Notes: a model not told the origin generated them from the letters alone. A DNA stretch of 64,000 bases from Bog-756 sp963704615 (GCA_963704615.1 OY969923.1:3348001-3412000), one strand, 5' to 3'. Shown: positions 31,271-40,359, counted from the stretch's first letter. Program-made: numbers and translations.

Positions 31271-32635
31271 TCACACTTCGCCGGGTCCGGCCGCGGCCGG
31301 GACCCCGGCCGGCCGGGTGACTCCACCAGGCCGGGTGACACCGCCAGGCCGGGGATGATCAGCCGGGGTGGCGCCTGGTCCGCCCAAGGTCGGCTCGGCC
31401 TCGCCACCCTCGGGGCCGGCCGCCACCCCGGCCCCGTCCCGAGGCTCGCCCCCCTCGGCGTGGTCCGGCTCACCGGCCGCCACCATGACGTCCGCCTCCG
31501 GGTCAGCCTGCCTCCTCAGCGAGGGGTGGAACAGGGTGTAGAGCACCACACCGAGAGCGAGGGCACCGAAAGGGATGGCCGCATTGACGCTCGAGATGTA
31601 GAGCGGGAAGAGGATGAACCCGGACAGGAGGACCGTCCACGCCCACAGGATGAGCACGCTGCGACGGTGGCCGTGGCCCAGACGGAGCAGGCGGTGGTGC
31701 AGGTGGTTCTTGTCCGGAGTGGAGAAGCCGGTGCGGTTGGCGGTGCGGCGGACGAAGGCGAAGGCCATGTCCACGATGGGCACCCCGAGGATGAAGAAGG
31801 GGATGAACAGGGGGGCGAAGAAGAAATAGGTCTGACCGGTGTGGGCGGCCACCCCGTTGACCGTCCCCGAGGTGACAGCCCGACCCCCGATGAGCATGGT
31901 GGAGGCGGCCATGAGCAACCCGAGGAGCAGGGCACCGGCGTCGCCCATGAAGATCTTGGCCGGGTGGAAGTTGTGGGGCAGGAAACCAAGGCAGATGCCG
32001 CAGGTGATCACCGCGATGAGCGGCCCGATGTTGTCGGTGGGGAGGGTGCCCAGGTGTTGGAGGTGGAGCCCGTACACGGCCAGAGCGCCCGAGGCGATGG
32101 CCACCACCCCGGCGGCCAGCCCGTCGAGGCCGTCGATGAGGTTGACGGCGTTGGTGATGGCGATGACCCACAGGGCCGTCAACAGGGGCGTCCACTCCGG
32201 CGACAGCTGGACCAGGCCGGCCAGGGGGACCTTGAACTGGAACCAGGTGACCCCCATGAAATAGAGGATGGTGGCGGCCAGGACCTCGCCGGCCACCTTG
32301 GCCGGAGCCGACATGTCCCGCAGGTCGTCGATGACCCCGACCACGAAGATGGCCGAGGCCCCGAGAATGAGGCCCAGCGGCTCGGACGAGCCGCGGAACA
32401 GGGGGCTGAGGGCGGGCACCGAGGCCGCCACCGACCAGGCCACCAGCATGGCCACGAACATGGCCACCCCACCGGTCTGCGGGGTCACCCGGGTGTGGAC
32501 CTTGCGATCGTCGGGCTGGGCCACGTAGCCGATCTGCACGGCGATGCGCCGGGCCGGAAAGGTGAGCACCCAGGCCGACACCCCGGCCACCACCAGGACG
32601 ACGCCATACCAATTGAGCGGTACGACCGAGCTCAC
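31271..32635 (-). CDS. wecA: Undecaprenyl/decaprenyl-phosphate GlcNAc-1-phosphate transferase (WecA/MraY family)
   Basis: The 454-residue polytopic membrane enzyme moves a sugar-1-phosphate to polyprenyl phosphate. Signatures are DDLRDMSAPAKV, NAVNLIDGLDGLAAG, NFHPAKIFMGDAGALLLG and the His-rich loop NHLHHRLLRLGHGHR, which together separate WecA-type from MraY-type enzymes. A cytoplasmic low-complexity tail of about 70 residues carries near repeats of GGVTRP. The same gene order (glyA, wecA, atp operon) is known in other actinobacteria. In mycobacteria this enzyme starts arabinogalactan linker synthesis; here it may feed the exopolysaccharide or wall glycan. Confidence 0.92.
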   Translation of the reverse strand: MSSVVPLNWYGVVLVVAGVSAWVLTFPARRIAVQIGYVAQPDDRKVHTRVTPQTGGVAMFVAMLVAWSVAASVPALSPLFRGSSEPLGLILGASAIFVVGVIDDLRDMSAPAKVAGEVLAATILYFMGVTWFQFKVPLAGLVQLSPEWTPLLTALWVIAITNAVNLIDGLDGLAAGVVAIASGALAVYGLHLQHLGTLPTDNIGPLIAVITCGICLGFLPHNFHPAKIFMGDAGALLLGLLMAASTMLIGGRAVTSGTVNGVAAHTGQTYFFFAPLFIPFFILGVPIVDMAFAFVRRTANRTGFSTPDKNHLHHRLLRLGHGHRRSVLILWAWTVLLSGFILFPLYISSVNAAIPFGALALGVVLYTLFHPSLRRQADPEADVMVAAGEPDHAEGGEPRDGAGVAAGPEGGEAEPTLGGPGATPADHPRPGGVTRPGGVTRPAGVPAAAGPGEV

Positions 32636-32657
32636 CGGTCCCCCCGTCGCCCCCGGG

Positions 32658-33962
32658 TCACGCTCCGGCCAGTGTCGGATACGGCGGGAAGGCCGAGCAC
32701 AGCTCGTAGACCTCCGAGCGCACCCGGGCCAGGGCGTCGTCGTCCTCCCGGTTCCGAAGTGTCCGGCTGATCAACGCGCCGATGGCCTGCATCTCGGAGG
32801 CGCCCATTCCCGCCGTGGTCTGAGCCGCCGAACCCAGGCGGAGGCCGGAGGTCACGAAAGGCGACCGCGGATCGTCGGGAATGGTATTGCGATTGCAGGT
32901 GATGCCGGCCCGGTCGAGCACCTCCTGGGCCACCTTGCCGGTGAGCTCGGCATCGAAGGTGCGGAGGTCGACCAACACCTGGTGGTTCTCGGTACCGCCC
33001 GACACCAGCCGGAACCCGCTCGCCGCCAGCGATGCGGCCAGGGCGGCGGCGTTGGCCACCACCTGGCCGGCGTAGTCGGCGAACTCGGGCCTGGCCGCCT
33101 CGGCGAAGGCCACCGCTTTGGCCGCGATGACGTGCTCGAGTGGTCCACCCTGCAGTCCGGGGAAGACGGCGCTGTCCACCGCCTTGGCCAGCTCCGCGTT
33201 GGTCAGAATGGCACCTCCCCGGGGACCCCGCAGCGTCTTGTGGGTGGTGAAAGTGACCACATCAGCCACACCGACCGGCGAAGGATGGACACCCCCGGCG
33301 ATGAGCCCGGCGGGATGGGCGGCGTCGAAGAGGAACCGAGCTCCGACCGAGTCGGCGATCTCACGGAAGGGAAGCGGGTCGATGATCCGGGAGTAGGCGG
33401 TCGAGCCGGCCACGATGAGCCGGGGACGCTCGCGGCGGGCCACTTCGGCCACCTGATCGAAGTCGATGATCTCTCCGGGCTTGTCGGCGTCGTCGGAGGC
33501 CGAGGACACCCCGTAGGAGACGAAGCGCCAGATCTTCGAGGTGATGCTGGCCGGCGAACCGTGGGTCAGGTGGCCGCCGTGGTCGAGGCGCATGGCCAAG
33601 ATGGTGTCGCCGGGCTCGAGGAGGGCCTGGTAGACGGCCAGGTTGGCGTTGGCTCCGGCGTGAGGCTGCACGTTGGCATGCTCGGCCCCGAACAGATCGG
33701 TGCAGCGCTGACGGGCCAGATTCTCCACCTCGTCGATGACCTGGTTGCCCCCGTAGTAACGCCGTCCCGGGTAGCCCTCGGCGTACTTGTTGGTGAGGAT
33801 CGACCCGGTGGCGGCCAGGACGGCCGGCGAGGTGAAGTTCTCCGAGGCGATCAGCTGCAAGGTGGTGGACTGGCGGGTGGCCTCGTCGCCCAGCAGCTGG
33901 GTGATCTCGGGATCGTCGGCCAGCCACGCGTCGAAGGGGGAAGCGCCGGGGTGGCTGCTCAT
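32658..33962 (-). CDS. glyA: Serine hydroxymethyltransferase
   Basis: The 434-residue PLP enzyme makes glycine and methylene-tetrahydrofolate from serine. QLIASENFTSPAVLAATGS, YPGRRYYGG, HGGHLTHGSPAS and VTFTTHKTLRGPRGG (PLP-binding lysine) are all present. ATG 33962 (MSSHPGASPF) starts just after the rpiB stop and gives the family length; an upstream in-frame Met lies within rpiB. With serA and serC elsewhere in the window it completes the route from 3-phosphoglycerate toward glycine, except for serB. Confidence 0.97.
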   Translation of the reverse strand: MSSHPGASPFDAWLADDPEITQLLGDEATRQSTTLQLIASENFTSPAVLAATGSILTNKYAEGYPGRRYYGGNQVIDEVENLARQRCTDLFGAEHANVQPHAGANANLAVYQALLEPGDTILAMRLDHGGHLTHGSPASITSKIWRFVSYGVSSASDDADKPGEIIDFDQVAEVARRERPRLIVAGSTAYSRIIDPLPFREIADSVGARFLFDAAHPAGLIAGGVHPSPVGVADVVTFTTHKTLRGPRGGAILTNAELAKAVDSAVFPGLQGGPLEHVIAAKAVAFAEAARPEFADYAGQVVANAAALAASLAASGFRLVSGGTENHQVLVDLRTFDAELTGKVAQEVLDRAGITCNRNTIPDDPRSPFVTSGLRLGSAAQTTAGMGASEMQAIGALISRTLRNREDDDALARVRSEVYELCSAFPPYPTLAGA

Positions 33963-33966
33963 GGTC

Positions 33967-34440
33967 TCAGCTCCTGCCTGTCTCGGAGAGCGGATCGTCA
34001 CCGCGCTCGACGTCGGTTATCTCGGCCAACCGGCGCTGATGGCGGCCGCCCTCGAATGCGGTGGCGAAGAAGACGTCCACCGCATCGGTCGCCTCAGCCA
34101 CCCCGGTGGTGCGTCCGCCGAGGCAGATCACGTTGGCATCGTTATGCCGTCTGGCCAAGCTGGCTGTGGTCACGTCGTACACCAGCGCGGCCCGCACCCC
34201 GTCGACCTTGTTGGCCGCGATGCCGATGCCGATGCCGGTCCCGCAGACGCAGAGGCCCATGTCGGCGTCACCTGCGACCACGGCTCGCCCTACCGCGACG
34301 CCGAACAGCGGGTAGTCGACGGCCACCTCCGACGAGTCGGTTCCGAGGTCCACAACCTGGTGGCCGCCGTCGGCCAGATGCTTGGCCACCGTGCTCTTCA
34401 GTTCGAACCCCGCATGGTCCGAGCCGACGGCAATTCTCAT
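33967..34440 (-). CDS. rpiB: Ribose-5-phosphate isomerase B
   Basis: The 157-residue protein opens with MRIAVGSDHAGFELK. CVCGTGIGIGIAANKV provides the active-site cysteine and anion-binding loop, RAALVYDVTTASLARRHNDA the next conserved block, and NVICLGGR the last. It interconverts ribose 5-phosphate and ribulose 5-phosphate. TACACT lies exactly six bases before ATG 34440, so the transcript is probably leaderless. It is the first gene of the rpiB-glyA-wecA-atp series. Confidence 0.97.
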   Translation of the reverse strand: MRIAVGSDHAGFELKSTVAKHLADGGHQVVDLGTDSSEVAVDYPLFGVAVGRAVVAGDADMGLCVCGTGIGIGIAANKVDGVRAALVYDVTTASLARRHNDANVICLGGRTTGVAEATDAVDVFFATAFEGGRHQRRLAEITDVERGDDPLSETGRS

Positions 34441-34446
34441 CCCCCG

Positions 34447-34452
34447 AGTGTA
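34447..34452 (-). promoter_or_regulatory. Putative -10 box of leaderless rpiB
   Basis: TACACT on the minus strand is separated from ATG 34440 by exactly six bases. The strong match to a -10 hexamer and the short distance point to a leaderless transcript, which would also carry glyA. Confidence 0.45.
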
Positions 34453-34500
34453 CCGAGGGTGAATCGGCCCTGGCGGCGCCACGGTACGCTCACAATCTTT

Positions 34501-36105
34501 ATGAGCCTCGACCCCGCCACGCCGGTCATCGTGGGGGTGGGCCAGGTGACCAACCCGCCGGAGGCCGCCGGCCAGGACACCCTGGACGGCCGCCCGGAGC
34601 CTGTCGGCCTCATGGTCGAGGCGGTGCGGGCCGCCATCGAGGACTGCGACGGCACGGAACCCGGCGGCACTGCACCCCGCGGCCACCGCCTCGTCGGTCG
34701 GGCCCAGTCGCTGCGGGTGGCCAACCCGCTGAGTTGGCACTACCTCAACCCCGGGCTGCCGGTGGCGGACAAGCTCGGGATGACACCGGCTGAGATCGTG
34801 GTGACCACCACCGGTGGCAACAACCCCCAAAGCTTGGTCAACGCCACCGCGCTGGCCATCGGCCGGGGTGAGCTCGACGTGGCCGTGCTGGTGGGCGCCG
34901 ACTGCGTGTACTCCCGTGTCCTGGCCCGCCGCCATCCCGATCGCCCCGTGTTGCCGTGGAGTGTGCAGCCTGTCGACACGGAGAGGGCCGAGGTGTTCGG
35001 CAACGATCGGCGGGGGACGACCGACGCCGAGGAGGAGCGCGGGCTCGATCTGCCCATCCACGTCTACCCGCTGTTCGAGAACGCCCTCCGCGCCGAGGCC
35101 GGTCGTTCCCTGGACGAGCACCGGGGCGAACTGGGAGCGCTGTGGTCGCGGTTCTCGGAGGTGGCGTCCGGCAATCCCCATGCGTGGCTGCGCACGCCGC
35201 GTACGGCAGAAGAGATCGCCACCGTCTCGGACACCAACCGGATGATCGCCTACCCCTACACCAAGTTGCTGACGGCCAACATGCAAGTCGACCAGGGCGC
35301 CGCGCTGATCATGTGCTCGGCAGCCGCGGCGCAGGCCGTGGGCATCCCTCGCTCGCGGTGGGTCTTCCCCCGGTCCGGTGCCGACGCCGACGATCACTGG
35401 TTCCTCTCCCACCGCCACGACTTCCACTCGTCGCCGGCCATCCGTGTGGCCGGAGCATCGGCACTGGCGCTGGCGGGCACGACCATCGACGAGATCGCCC
35501 ACCTCGACCTCTACTCATGCTTCCCTTCGGCCGTGCAGATCGCCGCCGCCGAGCTCGGCCTGCCCCTCGACGATCCGCAAAGACCCTTGACGGTGACCGG
35601 GGGGCTCACCTTTGCCGGCGGCCCCGGCAACAACTACGGCACCCACGCGGTGGCCACCATGGTGAGCACCCTCCGCCGCGACCCCGGATCCCTCGGGTTG
35701 GTGACCGGTGTGGGCTGGTACCTCACCGAGCACAGCGTGGGGATCTACGCGACCGAGCCGTGGTCGGACCGCGGGTCGTCGCCGAGGGGCTCGGGGCTTC
35801 CGTCGGGCATCACCACCGAGGAGGCAGGGGGATTCGTCCGAGCCAACCCGCAGAGCCTGGTCAACGAGGTGCCCCAGTGCTCACCGGACGCCGACGCAGA
35901 AGGAGAGGTCACCGTGGAGACCTACTCGGTGTCCTATGGCCGAGGGGGCGCCGTCGAGCGGGGAGTGGTGGCCTGCCGCACCTCGGACGGGCGGCGTGCC
36001 TGGGCCAACATCACCGATCCCGACCAGCTGTCCGTGCTGGTCTCCGAGGAGGGGTGCGGTCGCTCCGGCGCCCTGCGCCCCGACGGCGCGGTCGACCTGG
36101 ACTGA
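34501..36105 (+). CDS. Thiolase-like protein (SCP2-type acetyl-CoA acetyltransferase family)
   Basis: The 534-residue product has the two-lobed thiolase fold (PVIVGVGQVTNPP, LVGADCVYS, IDEIAHLDLYSCFPSAVQIA, GGLTFAGGPGNNYGTHAVAT). The position of the acyl-accepting cysteine reads TTTGGNNPQSLVN, so the nucleophile is missing, as in a group of actinobacterial thiolase-like proteins. The C-terminal 100 residues form an extra beta-rich domain. It is divergent from rpiB and has a TACGCT ten bases before its ATG. A role in fatty-acid or steroid side-chain degradation is possible; catalysis by the standard mechanism is doubtful. Confidence 0.82.
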   Translation: MSLDPATPVIVGVGQVTNPPEAAGQDTLDGRPEPVGLMVEAVRAAIEDCDGTEPGGTAPRGHRLVGRAQSLRVANPLSWHYLNPGLPVADKLGMTPAEIVVTTTGGNNPQSLVNATALAIGRGELDVAVLVGADCVYSRVLARRHPDRPVLPWSVQPVDTERAEVFGNDRRGTTDAEEERGLDLPIHVYPLFENALRAEAGRSLDEHRGELGALWSRFSEVASGNPHAWLRTPRTAEEIATVSDTNRMIAYPYTKLLTANMQVDQGAALIMCSAAAAQAVGIPRSRWVFPRSGADADDHWFLSHRHDFHSSPAIRVAGASALALAGTTIDEIAHLDLYSCFPSAVQIAAAELGLPLDDPQRPLTVTGGLTFAGGPGNNYGTHAVATMVSTLRRDPGSLGLVTGVGWYLTEHSVGIYATEPWSDRGSSPRGSGLPSGITTEEAGGFVRANPQSLVNEVPQCSPDADAEGEVTVETYSVSYGRGGAVERGVVACRTSDGRRAWANITDPDQLSVLVSEEGCGRSGALRPDGAVDLD

Positions 36106-36164
36106 GCGGCCGAGGCGGCCGAGGCGGCCGGTGGGCCGGGCCGGCCGGTGGGCTGGCACCCTGC

Positions 36165-37289
36165 TCAGGCGGGCGCGGCTCCGGCCGCCACCGGAGGAGG
36201 GGCGTGCGGGTCCCGGTAGCGGTGCTTGAACACGCCGTAGGCGATGGGCCCGGAGAGCAGCGGTATCCAGTAGGAGGCCAACCGGTAGGCCAACGTGGTC
36301 AGCACCGCCTCGCTGAGGGTCAGCCCGGCCAACGTCAACAAGCCGGTCAGGCTGGCTTCGACGATCCCCAGACCGCCGGGGGTGAGTGGCACCAGACCGA
36401 TGATCCCGGCCACCGCATAGGCCAGAAGGATGAGCGAGGGTCGGGGATGCGCACCCACCGCGAACACCGAGAAGAGCAGGCACAGGTAGTCGAACAACAA
36501 CCGGCCGCCCGACAGCAGGGTTGCCTGCCACCACTTCGCGCCCAGCACCCCGCGGATCAGATCGCGCTGCTCCAGCAACCGGTCGGGCAACCCGGTGAGC
36601 GGCTCTCGCTTGCGGAACAACCGGTTGCGCACCGTCTGAGCCACCCGACCCGCCCAGCGCAGCGGTGCATCCAGGGTCATGAACACTGCGCCCAGGCCAC
36701 AGAAGACGAAGAAACCGATGGCACCGATGACAGCCGCAGCCACCAGGCCGCGGCTCACCGGGGACCCGAACAACACCACCGGCAAGATGAACACCGGCAG
36801 GGCCAGAAGGCCGGCGATGCCGAGGAAGGAGAAGGCGGTCAGACCCCCGACGGCGTCGGCCGCGTCCATCCCGCTGACCGCCAACATCCGGAATTGCACG
36901 GCCGCCCCTGCCGCCGCGCCTCCAGGCACGATCAACGAGATGGCGTTTCCGGCCAGTTGCGCGGTGACCACCGAGAACCACGCCTTGGTGCGTAGAGCGA
37001 TGCGCTGCAACGAGAAGGTGCAAACGAAATGGGTTCCCTCGGCCAGCAAAGCGGGGACGAACCAAAGCAGGTTGAGGGTGACCAGTTTGGGCCAGTCGTG
37101 AAAGACGGCGACGACCTCGGGCAGCACCAGATAGAACGCCACGCCGGCGACAGCCACCACGATCGAGCGCTTGACCACTGCCTTCCAGGGAAAAGGCTGT
37201 TGCTGCTGCTCCTCGAACTGGGATTCGAACGACTTGGCCTTCGGATCCCCGCCCGCGGGATGCGGGTTGGTCACCGGATCAGTCCCCAC
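36165..37289 (-). CDS. Flippase-like membrane protein (YbhN / lysylphosphatidylglycerol synthase TM region)
   Basis: The 374-residue protein has a charged N-terminus (QFEEQQQQPFPW) and about eight transmembrane helices. LIVPGGAAAGAAVQFRML and AGIIGLVPLTPGGLGIVEAS are the two hallmark motifs of the UPF0104/YbhN family, related to the membrane part of MprF. Such proteins are thought to move lipids or lipid-linked sugars across the membrane. It follows a decayed gene remnant on the same strand. Confidence 0.85.
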   Translation of the reverse strand: MGTDPVTNPHPAGGDPKAKSFESQFEEQQQQPFPWKAVVKRSIVVAVAGVAFYLVLPEVVAVFHDWPKLVTLNLLWFVPALLAEGTHFVCTFSLQRIALRTKAWFSVVTAQLAGNAISLIVPGGAAAGAAVQFRMLAVSGMDAADAVGGLTAFSFLGIAGLLALPVFILPVVLFGSPVSRGLVAAAVIGAIGFFVFCGLGAVFMTLDAPLRWAGRVAQTVRNRLFRKREPLTGLPDRLLEQRDLIRGVLGAKWWQATLLSGGRLLFDYLCLLFSVFAVGAHPRPSLILLAYAVAGIIGLVPLTPGGLGIVEASLTGLLTLAGLTLSEAVLTTLAYRLASYWIPLLSGPIAYGVFKHRYRDPHAPPPVAAGAAPA

Positions 37290-37326
37290 CCGTCACGAGC
37301 GCGCCCACGACCATCGGTCCGGTCGG

Positions 37327-37446
37327 TCAGCCTTCGCCGAGGGAGCCTGTCGAGGCGCCGACATCGGAAGTGGCATCGACACTCGAGATCAGTGAGGCCA
37401 CCACCCCTTCGAAGCGCGGATCCCACATTTCCTTGACGTCAGCCAT
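37327..37446 (-). pseudogene. Truncated N-terminus of a beta-lactamase-like serine hydrolase
   Basis: ATG 37446 opens a 39-codon frame reading MADVKEMWDPRFEGVVASLI and then SSVDATSDVGAS before it stops at TGA 37327. The motif x-DPRFEGVV, a helix, then DVGAS is how many actinobacterial serine hydrolases of the class C beta-lactamase family begin, just before the first beta strand and well before the SxxK motif. Nothing downstream restores the family, since the YbhN-like gene starts at 37289. It is best read as a decayed 5' remnant, though a real 39-residue protein cannot be excluded. Confidence 0.45.
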
Positions 37447-37599
37447 ACCCCGGCCTCACTTTTCGCAGTCGTCGATCAACGATCATTCCACGACCGCTGC
37501 TCACCGGGCACGCTGGTGCGGGTACGAGCCCCGGCATCCATGCCCGCCGATGCCGATGAGGCGAGAAGGCTGATGGCGGTGGGAGAAGACGGAGAACCG

Positions 37600-37639
37600 T
37601 GCCGACATATGCCGACGTCTGCCGACGTCTGCCGGCGTC
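37600..37639. repeat. Four 10-bp tandem repeats upstream of greA
   Basis: TGCCGACATA, TGCCGACGTC, TGCCGACGTC and TGCCGGCGTC follow one another without gaps. The 575-bp region from 37290 to greA otherwise holds the serine-hydrolase remnant and no convincing gene on either strand. The 10-bp period could place protein sites on one DNA face, or may be a simple slippage product. Confidence 0.7.
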
Positions 37640-37865
37640 GACGACGTTGGCGAGGGGCCACCGACGCGGCCACCGGGGACCACCATCGGGTGGTGATGGC
37701 GGACGCAGGCTACGAGGACGACCTCGGCGGCATCACCACTCTGTGGCCGGAAGCCGCCTGGTGGTCCCGTCGGCCCCCCAGCGATTGGCGCCGGGTGCTC
37801 CCCCCCTCACCCGGGCCCACCCGGGCGTCCGGACCGGAGAGGCCCAGCTATTAGCCTGGTGGGCC

Positions 37866-38351
37866 GTGACCGAGACCTCCGATGCCCAACTGACCCGCGA
37901 GACCTTTGACCGGCTCTCGGCCGAGCTCGAGGACCTGACCACCCGGGGACGGGTGGAGATCGCTGCCGCCATCGAATCGGCCCGTGCCCTGGGCGATCTC
38001 TCGGAGAACGGGGACTACCACGCAGCCAAGGACGCTCAGGGAAAGATGGAGTCGCGGATCCGCCAACTCCAGCGCCTGTTGAAGACGGCGACCGTGGTGG
38101 ACGCCGGCCAGGGGGCGGACGGCACGGTCGCCCCGGGCACGGTGGTGGCCCTCCGCTATGACGGCGACGACGAGGACGACACCACCGACTTCTTCGTGGG
38201 CTCGATCGAGGAGCGTCCCGGGGACCTCACCGTGGTCTCCCCGGGGTCCCCGCTCGGACAGGCACTGCTGGGCCACGCCGCCGGGGACTCCGTGGAGTAC
38301 GCCGCCCCCGGAGGGACCCTGAAGGTCGAGATCGTCAGCGTGGGGGTCTGA
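37866..38351 (+). CDS. greA: Transcription elongation factor GreA
   Basis: The 161-residue protein stimulates RNA cleavage in backtracked RNA polymerase. The N-terminal coiled coil contains the tip motif ALGDLSENGDYHAAKDAQ with the acidic residues that enter the secondary channel. The C-terminal FKBP-like domain follows (VVSPGSPLGQALLGHAAGDS). GTG 37866 gives the normal start (MTETSDAQLTRETFDRL), with TATTAG 11 bases upstream. It is followed by leuC after five bases, an unusual pairing that suggests co-transcription. Confidence 0.95.
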   Translation: MTETSDAQLTRETFDRLSAELEDLTTRGRVEIAAAIESARALGDLSENGDYHAAKDAQGKMESRIRQLQRLLKTATVVDAGQGADGTVAPGTVVALRYDGDDEDDTTDFFVGSIEERPGDLTVVSPGSPLGQALLGHAAGDSVEYAAPGGTLKVEIVSVGV

Positions 38352-38356
38352 ATCCG

Positions 38357-39766
38357 ATGGCCACACCCCGCACTCTGTCGGAAAAGGTCTGGGACCGCCA
38401 CGTCGTCCACGTAGGGACGGCCGACGAGCCCGACGTCTTGTTCGTCGACCTTCATCTGGTCCACGAGGTCACCTCACCCCAGGCCTTCGACGGTCTCCGC
38501 CTGGCCGGCCGCGGGGTCCACCGGCCCGACCTGACCATTGCCACCGCCGACCACAACGTCCCCACCATCGACATCGACAAGCCGGTGTCCGACCCGGTGT
38601 CGGCCAAGCAGCTGGCCGTGCTGGCGTCCAACTGCGCCGAGTTCGGCATCACCTGCTACCCAATGGGTGACGCCAACCAGGGCATCGTCCACATCATCGG
38701 GCCGGAGCAAGGTCTCACCCAACCGGGGATGACCATCGTCTGCGGCGACAGCCACACCTCCACCCACGGCGCCTTCGGGGCCTTGGCCTTCGGGATCGGC
38801 ACCAGTGAGGTGGAGCACGTGTTGGCCACCCAGACCCTGCCCCAAAACAGGCCGGACACCATGGCCGTGACCGTCGTGGGCGAACTCCCGCCCGGAGTCA
38901 CGGCCAAGGATCTGGTGCTGGCCATCATCGGCCAGATCGGCACCGGAGGGGGTTCCGGCCACATCATCGAGTACCGCGGTCCGGCCATCGTGGGGCTGTC
39001 GATGGAAGGGCGCATGACCGTGTGCAACATGTCCATCGAAGCGGGGGCCCGGGCCGGCATGATCGCCCCTGACGACACCACCTTCGCCTACCTCGCGGGC
39101 CGGGACCACGCTCCGAAGGGTGCGGCCTGGGAGGAGGCCCTGGCGGAGTGGCGAGAGCTGCCCACCGATGAGGGGGCCACCTTCGACAAGGAAGTGACCC
39201 TCGACGCGTCGACTCTGGTGCCCTACGTGACCTGGGGGACGAATCCGGCCCAGGTCACCCGGATCGACGGAACCGTTCCCGACCCGGCCTCGTTCGAGAA
39301 CGCCAGCGACGAGGAGGCGGCTGACCGCGCCCTCGACTACATGGGGCTGGTGCCGGGCACGCCCATGCGCGAGATCGCCGTCGACACGGTCTTCATCGGC
39401 TCGTGCACCAACGGCCGCATCGAGGATCTCCGGGCTGCCGCCGACGTGCTGGTCGGGCGCACGGTGCGGGCCGGGCTGCGAGCCATGGTCGTCCCCGGGT
39501 CGCACCGGGTCAAGGCTCAGGCCGAATCCGAGGGCCTGGACGCCCTGTTCGTCGCCGCCGGGTTCGACTGGCGCGAACCGGGGTGCTCGATGTGCCTGGC
39601 CATGAACCCCGACAAGCTGGCCCCCGGGGAACGGGCCGCCTCCACCTCCAATCGCAACTTCGAGGGGCGTCAGGGGCGGGGAGGGCGGACCCACCTGGTC
39701 TCCCCGGCCGTGGCCGCCGCCACCGCGGTGGCCGGCCACTTCGCCACACCCGGGGAGCTGCCCTGA
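38357..39766 (+). CDS. leuC: 3-isopropylmalate dehydratase large subunit
   Basis: The 469-residue aconitase-family protein isomerises 2- to 3-isopropylmalate in leucine synthesis. DLHLVHEVTSPQAFDGLR, CGDSHTSTHGAFGALAFGIG, VFIGSCTNGRIEDLRAA and EPGCSMCLAMNPD supply the substrate-binding residues and the three cysteine ligands of the [4Fe-4S] cluster. Its TGA overlaps the leuD ATG by one base. Confidence 0.98.
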   Translation: MATPRTLSEKVWDRHVVHVGTADEPDVLFVDLHLVHEVTSPQAFDGLRLAGRGVHRPDLTIATADHNVPTIDIDKPVSDPVSAKQLAVLASNCAEFGITCYPMGDANQGIVHIIGPEQGLTQPGMTIVCGDSHTSTHGAFGALAFGIGTSEVEHVLATQTLPQNRPDTMAVTVVGELPPGVTAKDLVLAIIGQIGTGGGSGHIIEYRGPAIVGLSMEGRMTVCNMSIEAGARAGMIAPDDTTFAYLAGRDHAPKGAAWEEALAEWRELPTDEGATFDKEVTLDASTLVPYVTWGTNPAQVTRIDGTVPDPASFENASDEEAADRALDYMGLVPGTPMREIAVDTVFIGSCTNGRIEDLRAAADVLVGRTVRAGLRAMVVPGSHRVKAQAESEGLDALFVAAGFDWREPGCSMCLAMNPDKLAPGERAASTSNRNFEGRQGRGGRTHLVSPAVAAATAVAGHFATPGELP

Positions 39767-40359
39767 TGAAGGCCATGCAGCTGGTGAGCGGCCGAGCCGT
39801 CCCGCTGGACCGGTCCGATGTGGATACCGATCAGATCATTCCGTCCGACTGGCTGAAGCGGGTCGAGCGGACCGGTTTCGGCGCCGGCCTGTTCGCCGAA
39901 TGGCGGGACGACCGCGACTTCGTCCTCAACCAGGAGGAATTCGCCGGGGCCAACATCCTGGTGGCGGGCCCGAATTTCGGCATCGGTTCGTCAAGGGAAC
40001 ACGCGGTGTGGGCCCTCCTGGATTACGGGTTCGAAGCCGTGATCTCCCCCGGCTTCGCCGACATCTTCCGCAATAACTGCACCAAGGCCGGCCTGGTGCC
40101 GGTGCAGGTGGACCCGTTGGTCGGCCGACTGCTGCTCGACGCGGTGATCGCCGAGCCGGCCATGCAGATCACCATCGACATCGAGCGGGGTTGGCTCGAA
40201 GCCTTGTCGGCGGGGATCGAGACCACCTTCCCGCTCGACGCCTTCACCCGGGACCGGCTGCTCAACGGGTGGGATGACATCGGTCTCACCCTCCGCTACG
40301 AGGACGAGATCGAGGCCTACGAAGCCAATCGCCCGTCGTGGCTGCCTACCACCCGCTGA
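39766..40359 (+). CDS. leuD: 3-isopropylmalate dehydratase small subunit
   Basis: The 197-residue swivelling subunit pairs with LeuC. DVDTDQIIPSDWLKR, NFGIGSSREHAVWALLDYGF and ISPGFADIFRNNCTKAGLVP are the family blocks. Start ATG 39766 (MKAMQLVSG) overlaps the leuC stop (TGATG), indicating translational coupling. No leuA or leuB is in the window. A hairpin with T-tract about 185 bp downstream may end the transcript. Confidence 0.97.
   Translation: MKAMQLVSGRAVPLDRSDVDTDQIIPSDWLKRVERTGFGAGLFAEWRDDRDFVLNQEEFAGANILVAGPNFGIGSSREHAVWALLDYGFEAVISPGFADIFRNNCTKAGLVPVQVDPLVGRLLLDAVIAEPAMQITIDIERGWLEALSAGIETTFPLDAFTRDRLLNGWDDIGLTLRYEDEIEAYEANRPSWLPTTR

Noticed and set aside
36107..36150. GGCGGCCGA repeats after the thiolase-like gene
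   Set aside because: Short GC-only repeats of this kind are expected in such a composition and show no pairing or conserved position of interest.
37516..37854. Plus-strand frame of 112 codons upstream of greA
   Set aside because: Composition is Arg/Pro-rich and driven by the 10-bp repeats; it overlaps the region around the serine-hydrolase remnant and lacks an RBS or family.
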